Shown here piece by piece: positions 46,477-58,345 of a stretch of 64,000 bases of DNA; positions within the stretch are counted from its first letter, which is position 1; the number at the start of each line of letters is the position of its first letter. Below the pieces are notes generated by a model, which worked only from the letters and a program-made list of their open reading frames with translations, was not told the origin of the DNA and made no database searches. The stretch is from Chelonoidis abingdonii (Eukaryota > Chordata > Testudines > Testudinidae), in the NCBI RefSeq assembly GCF_003597395.2, contig NC_133777.1, positions 11,651,449 through 11,715,448 on the forward strand. The letters run 5' to 3'. The position numbers and the translations under genes were made by a program.

Positions 46477-47126
46477 TAAAAGGACGAGCTGATGAGACTC
46501 AGCACGAAAGGGGCAGCATGGGGTAGAGCCTGCTTCCTGCTGTAGAAACCCATGAAGAAGAGAGCAGGGCTGGTGAGACGATTAAGGGAAGGCCACAATG
46601 GGCCAGAGAGGCTTGCCCTGGCAGTTTGACATGCCAATGGTGTAGAACCAGACACAAGCTAAGCCCTGCTCTGCATACCCTTTCAAATCTAAGTAGCTTA
46701 TGAATAATTAATAATCCCTTATTCCCAGTGCCATAATCTATATTTAATTAAGAAAATGACTAAACAGGGGGAGCGGGAGGGCGGAGAGACGAACACTGTG
46801 AGATAAGATACAATAACTACTGTAACAAAAGGCACACGCCGCATGGCAGCTCCCACCATGGCCAACTGCCCCAGGGACCTCCAGTGACCTCACTGCAGCC
46901 AAGCCGACGGTAGTAAAGTTCTCAGCAAAGTCTGGCACAAAAAGCGTCTTCAAAGAGCAGGCATGCTGGGAATTCAGTTTGGGGTAGGTGTGTGGTACAG
47001 GAGGATACACAGCTAAATGGGATCCCATGTTACCTATTGGGCACATTACCTCAGTTGGGTCACAGGTTGGTGCCTATTTCAGATGAAGGGCTGTTGGCTG
47101 GGCACTCAGAGTGTGATTGTTTTCCA
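46477..47126. other. Noncoding spacer
   Basis: Nothing recognised. Confidence 0.45.
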
Positions 47127-47490
47127 AGGCATCAATGCACCCAGAGCAGCAAAGTGTTCCATGCCAGTGTACTGAAGTATTCAGCACCAGCAAACCAGGG
47201 CATTCCATGCCACCCCCATCAGCACATTCCCCTCCAGTGCCCAGAGCATGCTGTGCCTGTCTATGTCACGATACTGAACATTTTCACTCCTGCAAGTGAG
47301 AACGTTCCTTGCCACTAACGAGAGTTATATACCATTGTGCCCAAGCATTCCATGCCATCCCACTGCAATTTTCCATGCCCATAAACCAGCATTCCATGCA
47401 AATGCCCATGTCAGCACATGGGGCATCCCACATTAATGTGCCTGATAATGCTATGCCAACACACCAGAATGGTCCATATTACCATTTAAC
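47127..47490 (+). repeat. Highly degenerate tandem repeat with 'CATTCCATGCC' motif
   Basis: Variants of 'gcattccatgcc' recur (e.g. 47155, 47201, 47347, 47390), with spacer words such as 'agcacatt', 'ccagtgcccagagcatg' and 'caccagaatggtccat'. Unit length is irregular (about 30-45 bp). It looks like an old minisatellite that has decayed. Confidence 0.5.
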
Positions 47491-50400
47491 CGCTGCACAT
47501 TACAGCACCTGGCTGGAGCGGTTGCCAACCCAGTAGCCCAGTGATGAAGTTCTCTAGTGCCAGGCAAAAGACAAATGTTTGATTCTTTCTCTGATCGCCA
47601 CCCTTCTGCATGCACAGGGCTGAGAGTGCTGGGCATGCAGCATATGTCAGTGCTGGACAGGAGAGCTTATCTTACCCCATGCAAGACCAAACCTATAGAG
47701 AAATGAGAAGGGGCAGGGTGGAAACTTGGAAAATGAGGGAATGCAGCAGGTAAGAGAACCCTAAAATGTTTCCAAGTATTTTACATCTATGCCCCTAGAC
47801 AATTCCCACCCACACCCTGGCACACTCCTCACATACACTGCTGGACTGGTCTGACCTATGCCCTGGAGAGCTCCCAGACTCACCCCTCAACCATTTCTGC
47901 CTACACCCTAGAGTGTTCCACTGTGAATAGTCCAAAGACTTCCTGTTGACGATGCCAAAGGACTTCCTGTCCCCATCAGAGCACTCAGGTAACTTTCATG
48001 TTGGAAGCTGCAGGGTTAAACCCTTCGGGCTGCTTGGTTCTTTGTAGGTGGAGTAGGATGACAGGTTTTTGCCTCTGCTTCCCCAGATTGTCAACAGTGG
48101 AATTCTGCACAGATCTTAAATGTTTGGTTACAGGGGGAAAAAAAATCCCTTAATCCATATGTTATACATTACAAATAGGACTTCTGGTTTTAGGTTGAAA
48201 AACAACAACAATCACCGCTAAAATCCTGCCGAACAAAAGCACCATATTGTTACTGGGCTAGAGACATTTTTTTACCTAAAGAAACCCAAATATTTTTCCA
48301 GCTGTTCCTGGACTCCTCAAGCTGCCAGCGTCTTGCTGCTTCTAGGCACTTTCATAATGGGGAGCTGTGTGAGGCTGACACGTGTGGGTGGAAGCACTGG
48401 GAAAGTTGTGGGGCCAGTGGTTAAAGCAGGTGCAAACAGCAGGGTAGCACTCACTGCACAGCGGAGGGAGATTAATGCAGGGGCCCTGCTTACCCCAGCT
48501 GGGAAGGGAAGGGGGGACACCCCTCTGCTTTTAGCTGCACTTCCCCCGCTCCTCCTATTGTGACCCCAGATTAGGGCATAGCTACATCCTGACTGGAGCA
48601 GTTATGCAGATTCTGGGAGCCGTGTGGAGCTGGTGACTTGGATAGTGGGAGTGGTGCCAAACTGGCGGTTGGGCTGGGACAGCTCCACCAGGGTATGGTG
48701 TGGGGATGGGGGCCAAGCTGGCTGAGTGACCCAGGAAGTAGCCATACAGTGCCAAGCTGAATAACGGTTTTCCTTTGGATAAAGGGAGAAGAAAACAACT
48801 CAAGAAAGAACAAAAGTAAAGTTTATGTGAGAGAGGGCAGTGTGTGTGGGTGTCTCCTCTGTAACATGCTCACATAATGGCAGCTGCCCCTTCAGACAGC
48901 AGACTCCGAGAACTTGAATGGGGCAGTTCAGAGAAATTTGATTCTTCACAATTATGTAGTTAAAATATATGCAATGCCTTGGCCTTGCTATCGGTGCAAC
49001 TGGATGAAAATCTTTGTCCTGTGTTATATAGGAAGTCAGACTGACTAGCTACGTATATAAGGCACAGCGGATACAGAGCAGTCCAGACATGGGCACTACA
49101 AATGATCAAAGGCCTGGAAAGACTTCTGTGTGCAGAGGGATTGAAGACCAAGCTGTTTAGAGAGGTAATGAATAGGAGGGGACATGAGAGAGCTTTGTGA
49201 AAGAATGACTAGTACTGCAGCAAGAAGGTAAAGCACAAGGAAAGCAGCGTAGGCTGCTGAATGGACAGGTGCCTTGGGCCAGCAGAGAGCTGGGAGCCTG
49301 GCTGACTGCATGCAGACTGGGGGGGATGGAACAGTGGTGCAGGGCCCTGAGTATTTTGCAATTCTGTGGGCATGGAGTTTGCCCTGTGCTCCAGGACCTA
49401 AACTTGCCTGGAGGCAGGTGTCTAGCACTGATCATGGAATACATATTTAAACGTGACTTACCTGTGTACACAAGGTGCAAAGCTGTGTCTATAGTAATGC
49501 TAGTTAGAATGTCTTCACTAAAACAGCCATTTCCCCTTGTCTAGACATGCCCAGATGGTGTAAGGGTCTGTCGGCCAGGCTGGGTTCACACTCACCAGGA
49601 ACAAGGACGGGGCTGGTGGCCAGGAGCAAAGATACACTGAACACTAGACTTTTCATGTCATTTCTGAGCAATCCCTCCGTTCCCTGCTTTGTTCCCACAG
49701 CCTAAATGACCACACACTAGTAAATATTAGCAAGCAATCCCCAGGCCTCCTACTCGCACCTGCCTCCACCCCCAAGAGCCAATGCAGCAGAATGAGGCAT
49801 GAGATGGCTGAGCACTGCAGCCTTCCAAACTGCCTCCTCTGCCATTGTGCCATGGCAGGTAGAAGCCACCGAGGCAATGGCAGATAATGGGGAACACAGT
49901 TTGCCCTGGGAAGAACTCAGCATGAAGGCTGGATGGGTGTACAAGGCCCTGATTCTTAGTTACACTTTGATGCCACTCTGGCATTGTAAAAGGGCCTTAC
50001 AGTGGGCAGAAATGGCTCTCTGAGAATATCACTGTGCACAAGGCTTCTGTGGTTGGTGTAGAATTGGAGTAAGGGCCCTACTCCTGTCTGCTCCCCAGCC
50101 CCCGGCATATGGAATTAGGGGTGTGGTCGCTATAACTGGTATCTACTTCCCAGGGCCTGATGGGGACTCTGGGAAGCAGCCTGTAAGTCAGAGCAGCTTC
50201 AGAGGCCAGGGCAGGGACTGGCGAAGCTCAGAACACACAGAGTGCAAAGGTGGCTTCAGGCCATATTAACTTCTCTTCCTTTCATCTGTGCACAGGAGCA
50301 GAGTAAAGGAGAGCCAGGCCCCTAGAAGAGTGCCAGTCACTCATGGCCTGACAGCACAGGCCATGTTTGTCACACCAGGATTGTGGAAATACCCCGAAAA

Positions 50401-50495
50401 CAAACAGCAACTTGGCTTCCGGTCAGGAAGCTGCATAGACACAGCAAAACCAGAGGGTGCATGGCAGAGCCATCCCAGCGACTAGAGGAAAGGGA
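47491..50495. other. Noncoding, unassigned
   Basis: No gene. 49490-49560 contains half-sites of 'TCTACACT'-type MITEs ('cttgtctagacatgcccaga'). Confidence 0.45.
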
Positions 50496-50774
50496 CTGCC
50501 TGGCAGAGGTGGCTCCAGGCCCCAGCACGCCAAGCACGTGCCTGGGGTGGCAAGCCACGGGGGGGCGCTCTGCCGGTTGCCGCGAGGGCGGCAGGCAGGT
50601 TGCCTTCGGCGGCATGCCTGCGGAGGGGCTGCTGGTCCTGCGGCTTTGGCGGACCTCCTGCAGGCGTGCCGCTGAATCTGTGGGACCGGGGACCTCCTGC
50701 AGGCAAGCCGCCAAAGGCAACCTGCCTGCTGTGCTTGGGGCGGCAAAATACCTAGAGCCGCCCCTGCTGCCTGG
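50496..50774. mobile_element. Foldback hAT MITE with perfect 8-bp target duplication
   Basis: The body is 50504-50766 (263 bp). Left end CAGAGGTGGCTCCAGGC, right end CCTAGAGCCGCCCCTG, whose reverse complement is CAGGGGCGGCTCTAGG. Both flanks are CTGCCTGG. The interior is a long GC-rich hairpin: GGCAGGCAGGTTGCCTTCGG is mirrored by CCAAAGGCAACCTGCCTGC. Open frames of up to 160 residues on both strands are composition artefacts. It belongs to a family I recognise as abundant in turtles. Confidence 0.93.
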
Positions 50775-51139
50775 CCATGTGTCACCCCCCCACCCCCAAA
50801 GATTTCTCCCCCAGCCTTGCCTTGGATTCACTCAGGCCAGTATTGTCTGGCAGGGAGGAGAGTGAATGCCTGGGCTTGACTGCCCCCAGGAATCTGCAGG
50901 CATCTGTCTCTGGGCTTCGCTGGGAGTGCTGGGATCTGCCAGGCGGGCACCAGGCAGATTGATTTTTCACACAAGTGTCAAAAATAGAAAAAAAAAAAAG
51001 TAACATTTTGAAACTTCCAAGTAAAACTGATAAATTACAGGGCCCCAAGGCATCACTTCTAATTTCCTCCATTGCCAGGACATTGTACGGCACTCTTCCA
51101 AGGAGCCCGGAGCCCGCCGGCTGACTGCTCCATCTCATC
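50775..51139. other. Noncoding spacer
   Basis: It holds an A-run at 50988-50999. Nothing else recognised. Confidence 0.4.
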
Positions 51140-51430
51140 TGTCATGTCCTTAATAAAATGATCATTTCCTATATAGCACTTTTCATCAGTAGATCTCAAT
51201 GTGCTTCACACTCGTAAATGTATTTCTCAGCACAGAGCCGCTGTGAGGTAGAGGAGCGCTATTATTCCCATTTTACAGATGGGGAAATGAGGCACAAGGG
51301 GCTAAGTGACTTATTCAGTGTCACACAGGAAGTCCGGGGAAGATCAGGGAACTGAATCTGGTTCTTCCACAGCCAGGGCTAGTGACCTGATCCCTGGACT
51401 GTCCTACAGGCACAGCACAGCACCCTGGAA
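51140..51430 (-). repeat. Ancient SINE/MIR-like repeat, minus orientation
   Basis: 'CCCATTTTACAGATGGGGAA' then 'ATGAGGCACAAGGGGCTAAG' and 'GACTTATTCAGTGTCACACA' are the reverse complement of the MIR-type core. The left part 'TAGCACTTTTCATCAGTAGA' is commonly joined to it in reptile genomes. Confidence 0.7.
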
Positions 51431-53213
51431 CCAAACAAGGGCAAGCAAATGACTCAAGCAGCTTGGATGCTGAAGGTGGTGGAGCTAATGTTGTTTTGTC
51501 AAATTCTGACTCTAGGAGTTTTAATCCATGAGTCACAGGGCTGGCCAATGTTACACAAAACTAATGTGGAGCCAGAATCCAAATTACAGCAGAAGCAGCT
51601 CCTGATGCTGGATTCCTACCTGGGTGCTGTTTCAGGAACTGCTGTGAGGAAGCTCCTGCTCTAAGCCTGCGTCAAAAGCAGCTTTTCACACTGTGGTGCT
51701 GAAAATATTCTGCACCCCTGTCCATACCAGTGTCCACACCATTGTTAGCACTGGGTTCCTGGTCTGAGTGGAGATCCGTCTTTGCAGTTTTGCCTGACAC
51801 TGGCTGGGCATGGTTGGAGTCTTAGCATGGCACTGCTGGGAGGAAAGTCACACCAGAGAAGACTTATCTAGCACTGAGTGCTGAATATTCGATGCTGGTA
51901 GTTGTTATGGAGCAATAACAAAGGAGGAGCTTTAGAGGAGGGGAAGGGAAAGAAAGGAAACCAATTTAATAATGACTATATTGTATAGACCTGCCATACC
52001 ACTTGCCTGCTGGCATAGATTAATATCCATAAATCAAAGAAAGAAGGGACTGTTCTTAATGCTGGAGATGGCGGCTGGTCCTCAGAAAATTACTAAGGGG
52101 GTATTAATAAGGAGAGACATCTGGGAACAGCTTCAGGTGCATTGGCTACATGCATGGGAAATTCTTCAGAATGGCTGTCAACTAAAATTTATTCCCGTGC
52201 TATGACGTACACATGGTCTGAAGAACTAGAGCTGTGAAATCAAGTATCCAGATATAAAAGACCTCATCTGGATCAAATGTGCCCCCAAGGAGAAGGAACC
52301 GGATCGCTCATTCTCTGCTTCACAAGGAACTTCTAGCCTTCCTTTATCAGGGCAGTTGCTGTTGAGCTGGTGGGTCAATTCATGAGTGTGAAAGTTGGCC
52401 CATCCTATTGACTCTTTCCAGGTCCTCAGCAGTGGGTGCATTCTGGGTAAGAGGCAAGAGAATCTAAACCTCATCCTCAGGAGATGCTAGTTGGGTGCAC
52501 GTGGGATACTTTATAGACTGTCTCCCCTTATTGAACAGGGTATGCAGCAAATAAATAGTCTGACATTAGGCATAACCGGAGTCATCCAAACTCCATCTCA
52601 TCATTGTGCCCACAATTGGAAAACAATTCGCACTCAGATACCTGATATCTTAGCTTACTGCTCCGTGCGGTTTACAAAGCCTGGTTTTCATGCACCCCAC
52701 ATCCCTAGTCACTTTGATTGGGCTTTGATGAGAGATGCTCACAATGTTCCTGCTGAAACACAAGCATTCCATATCTGTGGCTGGTACAGAAAGACATTCC
52801 TTATAGTACATCTGCTGAGTAGCACCTGTAACTTCTGCAGACTGTAAGTTGGTTTTCTTTCTCTGTAAATACTTGGCGTTAGAAAGGAGATATCCAGGCT
52901 ACCTTCTCCTAGATTGCTGTTACTAGAAACAGAGAACAGGAGCACCGATAAGGGTGAAAAAAAGTTCAATTGTCTCACCATGCAGATGCTGGATATCAGC
53001 CATATAGGGATTACTACTACCAAAGTTTTTCGATTGCACCCTTAATTCATCTTCCATTAGAAATTGGAGGCCGACATCAGTGCCCAGGCATTATGGTTCT
53101 ATATACCCTAGAAATAAAATAGGCTGGTTTCTCAAGCCTTTTGATAGCACAGACCACATCTGAACAGCAACAGTGTGTCCTGAATTATCTCCCCATCCAT
53201 TCATGCAGTCAAG
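51431..53213. other. Noncoding spacer
   Basis: No gene or clear transposon recognised. 52500-52860 contains open frames without domains. Confidence 0.45.
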
Positions 53214-56200
53214 GTCCTCTCCAGGGCTGGCCTTACCATGAGGCGAACTAAGGCGGCCGCCTCAGGTGCCAGACTGTGTGTGTGTGTGTGTGTGTGTTTG
53301 GGGTGGGGGTGGTGGGGCACCACTAGGATCCAGAGTGTAGAAAATTGTGTCTGCTGCTGGTGCATATGTATTCTCTCTGATCTAGGTGCACAGAGATGGA
53401 GGAGTGCTGTGCTGGAGGAAGAAAGGCACAAGAGACATAACAGGCAGGCAAGAGAAAAGGTGAGAGGGAATAACAGAAAGCAGCAGGTGCTACAGGGAGA
53501 GAGAGGAGGAGAGATGCTCTTATGTACCTCTCTAGCACCCCCAGGAACCTGGACTGATAACACCAGCTTCCAGGGAGCTCCTGTTTCCTGCTGCTTCCCT
53601 GGATCCACTTGAGAGAAAGGCAGTCAACTGAAATAGTAGGAGCCAGTTAGGCCCTTAAGATGCTGATATCTTTCCTCACTTCAGGCCTGCTCAGCTGTTA
53701 TTTGTCCCCGTTCAACTGAGTGTTGAGAGCATCTAGCGGGCATATAACAGCAGTCATGAGTGAAAGAAGAAAACGCCCCTCTGGGGCAGCATTCAGAAAA
53801 AGAAAGAAAGCAAAGGAAGCTTTTCTATCTAAGCAGGAAGGAGCTCTCCTGAGATACACAGACACAAATGTTCACGGTGAGCCTTCCAGCCCCAGTGAGG
53901 ATGTGAGTGGTAAGGAGATGTCTGATCTTCCAGTTAGTCAGAGTGCAGGTGACCCGGCAGCTACTGGAGCATCCATAGCTCCATCTCAAATAGATGTAAC
54001 CATGCACATTCCTTAAAAAAAGTGTAGATCAGAGTGTGGTGGAGGTGCAAGAAACAGCTGCTGCTGAGTTTAGTTCTTTAAGTCTAGATGATCCAGGACT
54101 GTGGACCTACTTGAGCAGTATCCTGAGGGACTTCCTTGTACTGCATGGACCACAGCAAGTGAAAAACTTCATGTTCCCCAAAGACAATGAAAATAGATGT
54201 TTCCATCGAACACATTACTGATGTGAAATCTCCAATGGTGACAAAGTGGAGAGGCCATGGCTTATGTACTCAAAAGCTCAGAATGTGGCATACTGTTTTT
54301 GTTGCAAACTCTTCCATTCTAATGTTCTAGCCACATTGGGTTCTACAGGAACAAAGGACTGGAAAAATCTGGCATGGCATGAGAAGGCAGCAAATCTCCA
54401 GAGAGCATTCCATAGGTGGAAAGAGCTTGAGATGAGACTAAGGTTAAAGGGCACCATAGATGATCAGCATCAAGAGAAGATTGCATCAGAGTCTATTTAC
54501 TGGCAAAATGTTCTGAAAAGGATCATTGCCATTGTAAAAATGCTTGCCACCCAAAACTTAGCACTGCATGGCACTTCAAATCAGCTGGATGTGCCCAACA
54601 ATGGAAACTTCCTTAAAATTGTGGAGCTGATGGCTGAGTTTGATGCTGTACTACAGGAGCATCTAAGAAGAGTCACCACTCAAGAAATGTACACACACCA
54701 CTACTGGAAAAACAATTCAAAATGAGATCACACAGTTACTGGCAACAAAAGTCAAACAGAAGATTATGGCAGATCTGAAGTCAGGAAGATATCACTCTGT
54801 TATTCTGGACTGCACACCTGACATCAGCCATACAGAACAAATGACTTTAATGGTGTGTTTTGTAAGAACAACAGAACCTAGTGAAAATGTCTCTGCAATC
54901 GTGACTGTCAGAAAGCATTTTCTAGAATTTATTGACGATGATGATGTTACAGGAGCTGGTATGACAAATGTGCTTCTTAAAAAGCTGGAAGATACGTGAA
55001 TTGCGATGGCTGACACGAGAGGTCAGGGCTACAATAATGGTGCCAACATGAGAGGAAAGAACAGAGGAGTGCAGACATGGATCTGAGAGTTAAACACTCA
55101 AGCTTTTTTTGTCCCATGTGGTTCTCATTCGTTGAACTTGGTGGTCAGTGCTGCAGCATCAGCTTCTAGTGAGGCTGCTAAATTTTTAATGTAATTCAAA
55201 GAATCTATTTATTTTTCTCTGCATCAACTCATCGATGACAAATTTTGAAGTAATATCTGGGAACATCCTCTCTCACACTGAAACCACTGAGTGCCACATT
55301 ATGGGAAAGTTGAGTGGAGGTGATAAAGCCTATCAAACACCAGATTGGGAAGACAGATGATGCCATAGTTGCCATTATGGAGAATAATGCTATAACAGGA
55401 ACCGTTCGTGGGAGAGCAGTGGCAGAGGGAAATGGAATAACCAGAAACATACATAACTTCAAATTTTTGTGTGGCTTAGTGTTGTGGCATGAGATACTGT
55501 TTGAAATAAATGTTGTAAGCAAGAGACTCCAAGGTGTTGACTTTGATATATCTGGAGCAATGGAACAACTGGACAAAGCGAAGTCATACCTACAGTCTTA
55601 TCGGTCAGATGAGGGATTTCAAAACGTTCTGAAGAGTGCCGACAGAAGTTGGCAGAGGAACTTCACACTGAAGCTATTTTCCCACCCATTCAAGAATACA
55701 AGAGTCACCGGAGAAGAAGACATTTTGATTATGAGGCACAGGATAATCCCATAAGAGACCCCAAACAACAATTCAAAGTTGAATTATTTAACCAGGTGCT
55801 AGATTGTGCAATACAGTCGGTTGAAGAACATTTCATGAAGCTCAAGGAACACAGCAGTATATTTGGGATGCTTTATGATATTCCAAACCTCCTCACTATA
55901 CCTGAAGAAGACCTACACCAACAATGCAGGGCACCAGAGACAGTGTTGACACATGATGACATGCACGATATTGATGTGAGTGATTTAGATGATGAACTGA
56001 AAGCCTTCAAGATACATTCAGCAGGATCAACTCCAATGTGTTCTGGAATATTGCACAAATAAGATGACACTCTCTTTCAATGCTTTTGTTGCTCTGCGCA
56101 TACTTCTAACACTTCCGTAACAGTTGCCAGTGGAGAATGCAGCTCTCCAAGCTGAAGTTAATAAAAACACATCTATGCCCACAATGAACAGGAGAGGCTG

Positions 56201-56601
56201 GTTGGCCTTGCAACATCTCAATAGCGCATGAGCTGGCTCAGATTGTGGACATTTCAGCAGAAGCAGTTCAAATCTTTGCAACCAAGAAGGCACGGACAGC
56301 ACCTCTTGATTATTCAACGAGATAAAAGTGCCAGTGTTTACTATGCAGACAAGAAAAGTTACATTTGCTGTTCAGGCATTTGAAAGTTAAGTGTTACTTA
56401 AAATTTTTGAACAAGGCCTTTTAAGTTGTTAGTTCTCCTTTATTGGGGTAGGTAGCAGAGCAGTACCATGAGAGGAGTAGAATAGGAAGAAGGCAGAATT
56501 GAGACCTTTCAAAGTTTTGGCCCAAGCCAGAGGGTATGGGGGCATAATTTGAGCTCCCCGCCTCAGGTGCCAAAATGTTGTGGGCTGACTCTGGTCCTCT
56601 C
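53214..56601 (+). mobile_element. hAT DNA transposon, 3.37 kb, perfect 8-bp target duplication
   Basis: The body is 53222-56593. Left end CAGGGCTGGCCTTACCATGA, right end GGGCTGACTCTG, whose reverse complement CAGAGTCAGCCC is an imperfect partner. Both flanks are GTCCTCTC (53214-53221 and 56594-56601). 'CCGCCTCAGGTGCCA' occurs near both ends (about 53257 and 56560) in direct orientation. A (GT)n run follows the left end (53274-53297). A dead transposase gene fills the middle. Confidence 0.92.
53756..56310 (+). pseudogene. hAT transposase pseudogene (ZMYM/DUF4371-like, hAT dimerisation domain)
   Basis: The reading starts at ATG 53756 (MSERRKRPSG). Recognisable blocks in order are: PWLMYSKAQNVAYCFCCKLF (TTF-type zinc finger region); NLALHGTSNQLDVPNNGNFL and HSVILDCTPDISHTEQM (DUF4371-like, RNase H-fold start); RGQGYNNGANMRGKNRGVQ; AFFVPCGSHSLNLVV; VTVASGEC and KLKLIKTHL (hAT C-terminal dimerisation region). 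The frame is broken many times. There is a shift at the A-run near 54015, near 54705, near 55195, near 55640 and again near 56117-56149. In-frame stops lie at 54219, 54997, 55084, 55192, 55236, 55251, 55311 and 56060. Such elements move by cut-and-paste, and this one cannot make a working enzyme. Confidence 0.9.
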
Positions 56602-56906
56602 TCATTCACTATCATGTAGACTACCTCCTCTACCTTCTGCATCACCCACCTTCTCCTTGTCTCAATCATGCCCTCCCATTTGCAGTTACCAGACCTCCCA
56701 ATGGATAGTGCAGCAATTGCCTGCATGCAAAAGTAATATTAGAAACATGATTTAGCAGCTGAGCCCAGGAATGAGGAGGAGGGGCCAGGACCATGTTCTC
56801 AGCTAGCTTTCCACAATCTCGCAGCAAGGGACATCAGCCCAGACAAACCCTAGAGTTCCACTGGGCTCAAAATCAGATATTTACAACTCAATGGATTCAA
56901 GTACCA
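56602..56906. other. Noncoding spacer
   Basis: Nothing recognised. Confidence 0.4.
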
Positions 56907-57008
56907 GGGCTGAATCTCGGTCTCAGCTACACCCAGTGTAAATCTGCAATGACACTCAGTGGAACGACTCTGGATTTAAACTGGTGCAACCGAGAGAAGA
57001 ACCTGGCC
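56907..57008. repeat. Palindromic dispersed repeat
   Basis: 'CTCGGTCTCAGCTACACCCA/GTGTAAATC' is mirrored by 'GATTTAAACTGGTGCAACCG/AGAG' about 35 bp away. A related fragment is at 63779-63863 ('ataccagtgtaactcctttg'). Confidence 0.65.
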
Positions 57009-57380
57009 TTCTACAGCCCTGTCATAGAAATGCTCAATACCTCAAATGCCCACCCAAAACATCCAAAGATGTTCTTATGTTCAAAGAGCAGGAACTGTAT
57101 CCAAAACCACGGTCACCAATGCCCTAGCCACCCCTTCCCTGGCATTATGTCACATCTGCCAAGTCTGCAGCTCAGCTTCAGAAGAGGAACCCTCTGAAGG
57201 GACTCCAAGGTGAACGAGCAGAACATCCTCAGAACTATGAAAATCACTCAGCCATTATGCTGGAGCCACGGTACATAAATCTCTCTTCCAAATACCAAGG
57301 AAGCAGCACTGGGAGTAAAAGAAAGGGGGTGGTAGCCTAGGGCTAGAAATTCAATTCAGAGACAGCCTTCCACCCCCAAG
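57009..57380. other. Noncoding spacer
   Basis: Nothing recognised. Confidence 0.4.
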
Positions 57381-57496
57381 TCCCTTGTCAGGGCGTGGTG
57401 CCCCCTTAGCTAGCCCACCCTACCCTTTTTCATTATCAAACCACCCTCTGTATGGCAACGCAGGACTAGTCCTGCACTACTCTCCCTTAGGAATCA
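57381..57496 (+). repeat. Direct repeat, copy A
   Basis: It aligns without gaps to 59681-59797, with about 14 differences over 117 positions (near 88% identity). Shared cores are CCCCCTTAGCTAGCCCACCC and CCACCCTCTGTATGGCAA. The element type is unknown. Same orientation as copy B, exactly 2,300 bp apart. Confidence 0.85.
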
Positions 57497-58089
57497 GAGT
57501 GGACTAGGGTTAGAAGCATGGAGTTGACCCACTGCCACAGTAGGACACCTGAGGATAAGGTGTATGGAGACAGCCCTTCTCAATGCGGCTGGATAGCAGC
57601 CTGGCCTGGAGACAGCCAGCTTGCAGTGTGAGCCCAGGAGCCTGAGCATTAACACCAGGCATTGCCCTCTCCAGCAGGTTTTCTTGATATAGGGATTTCC
57701 CAGTGACACTAACCTCCATTAACATGACACAGCCCCACCTTTCAGTAGCCCTTGGAATGCTTTGTACCTAGAACTGATGTTATGCCGAGGGTCAGTTCTC
57801 TCCATGACAGCTAAGAAGAGGGCCCCGAGTGCTAGGATTTCATTAATCGTAGTTAGTACATTTTTTTTTAAAAAAAAACCTTGAAATCTTAACTTTCAGA
57901 ACATCCTCATCTCACTCCCCTTCTCTTTTCGCTCCCCTCAGCTCACGCTGTAACGTGCCAGTCGCCATCTCTCGCATTTGCTTCCTGTCTCTATTCCCTG
58001 GGCCGCCTCCCTGCATACTCACTGACCCACTTTAACTGTCAGATGTACAGTTGAGCGGCTCGCTGGAGGACAGGGATGGATTCACAGAA
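57497..58089. other. Noncoding spacer
   Basis: It includes a T-run/A-run at 57862-57880. Nothing else recognised. Confidence 0.4.
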
Positions 58090-58345
58090 TACATTTACAG
58101 AGCCAGTCAGAGAGGAGTGAAGTGAAACAGTGTCAGAGAGAGACACCCACACCCACGAGGGAAGAAAGAGGAGACTGACACAGGGGAGGAAAAGGAGTGA
58201 GAGATGGAAGTGAAAAGAGTTAGCGGTACAAATGGAGCTGGGGATATGGGAAAAAGGACAACAGCGAGGAAGAGAACGACAGATGAGGAGGAGGGGGCAA
58301 GCTAACGAGGGAGAGGCTGGGTTAGTACAGAGTCCCTCAGAGAGG
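58090..58345 (+). repeat. Purine-rich tract
   Basis: The plus strand is dominated by G and A (e.g. 'gagggaagaaagaggagact', 'ggggaggaaaaggagtgaga') with occasional pyrimidines. Low complexity. Open frames on both strands are artefacts. Confidence 0.6.

Noticed and set aside
50383..50865. 160- and 153-residue open frames on opposite strands
   Set aside because: Both overlap a GC-rich foldback MITE, where stops are rare on every frame.
54246..54725. A domesticated, working host gene derived from a hAT transposase
   Set aside because: The frame is broken before, within and after this block, and intact 8-bp duplications mark a complete transposon. Nothing suggests conserved coding.
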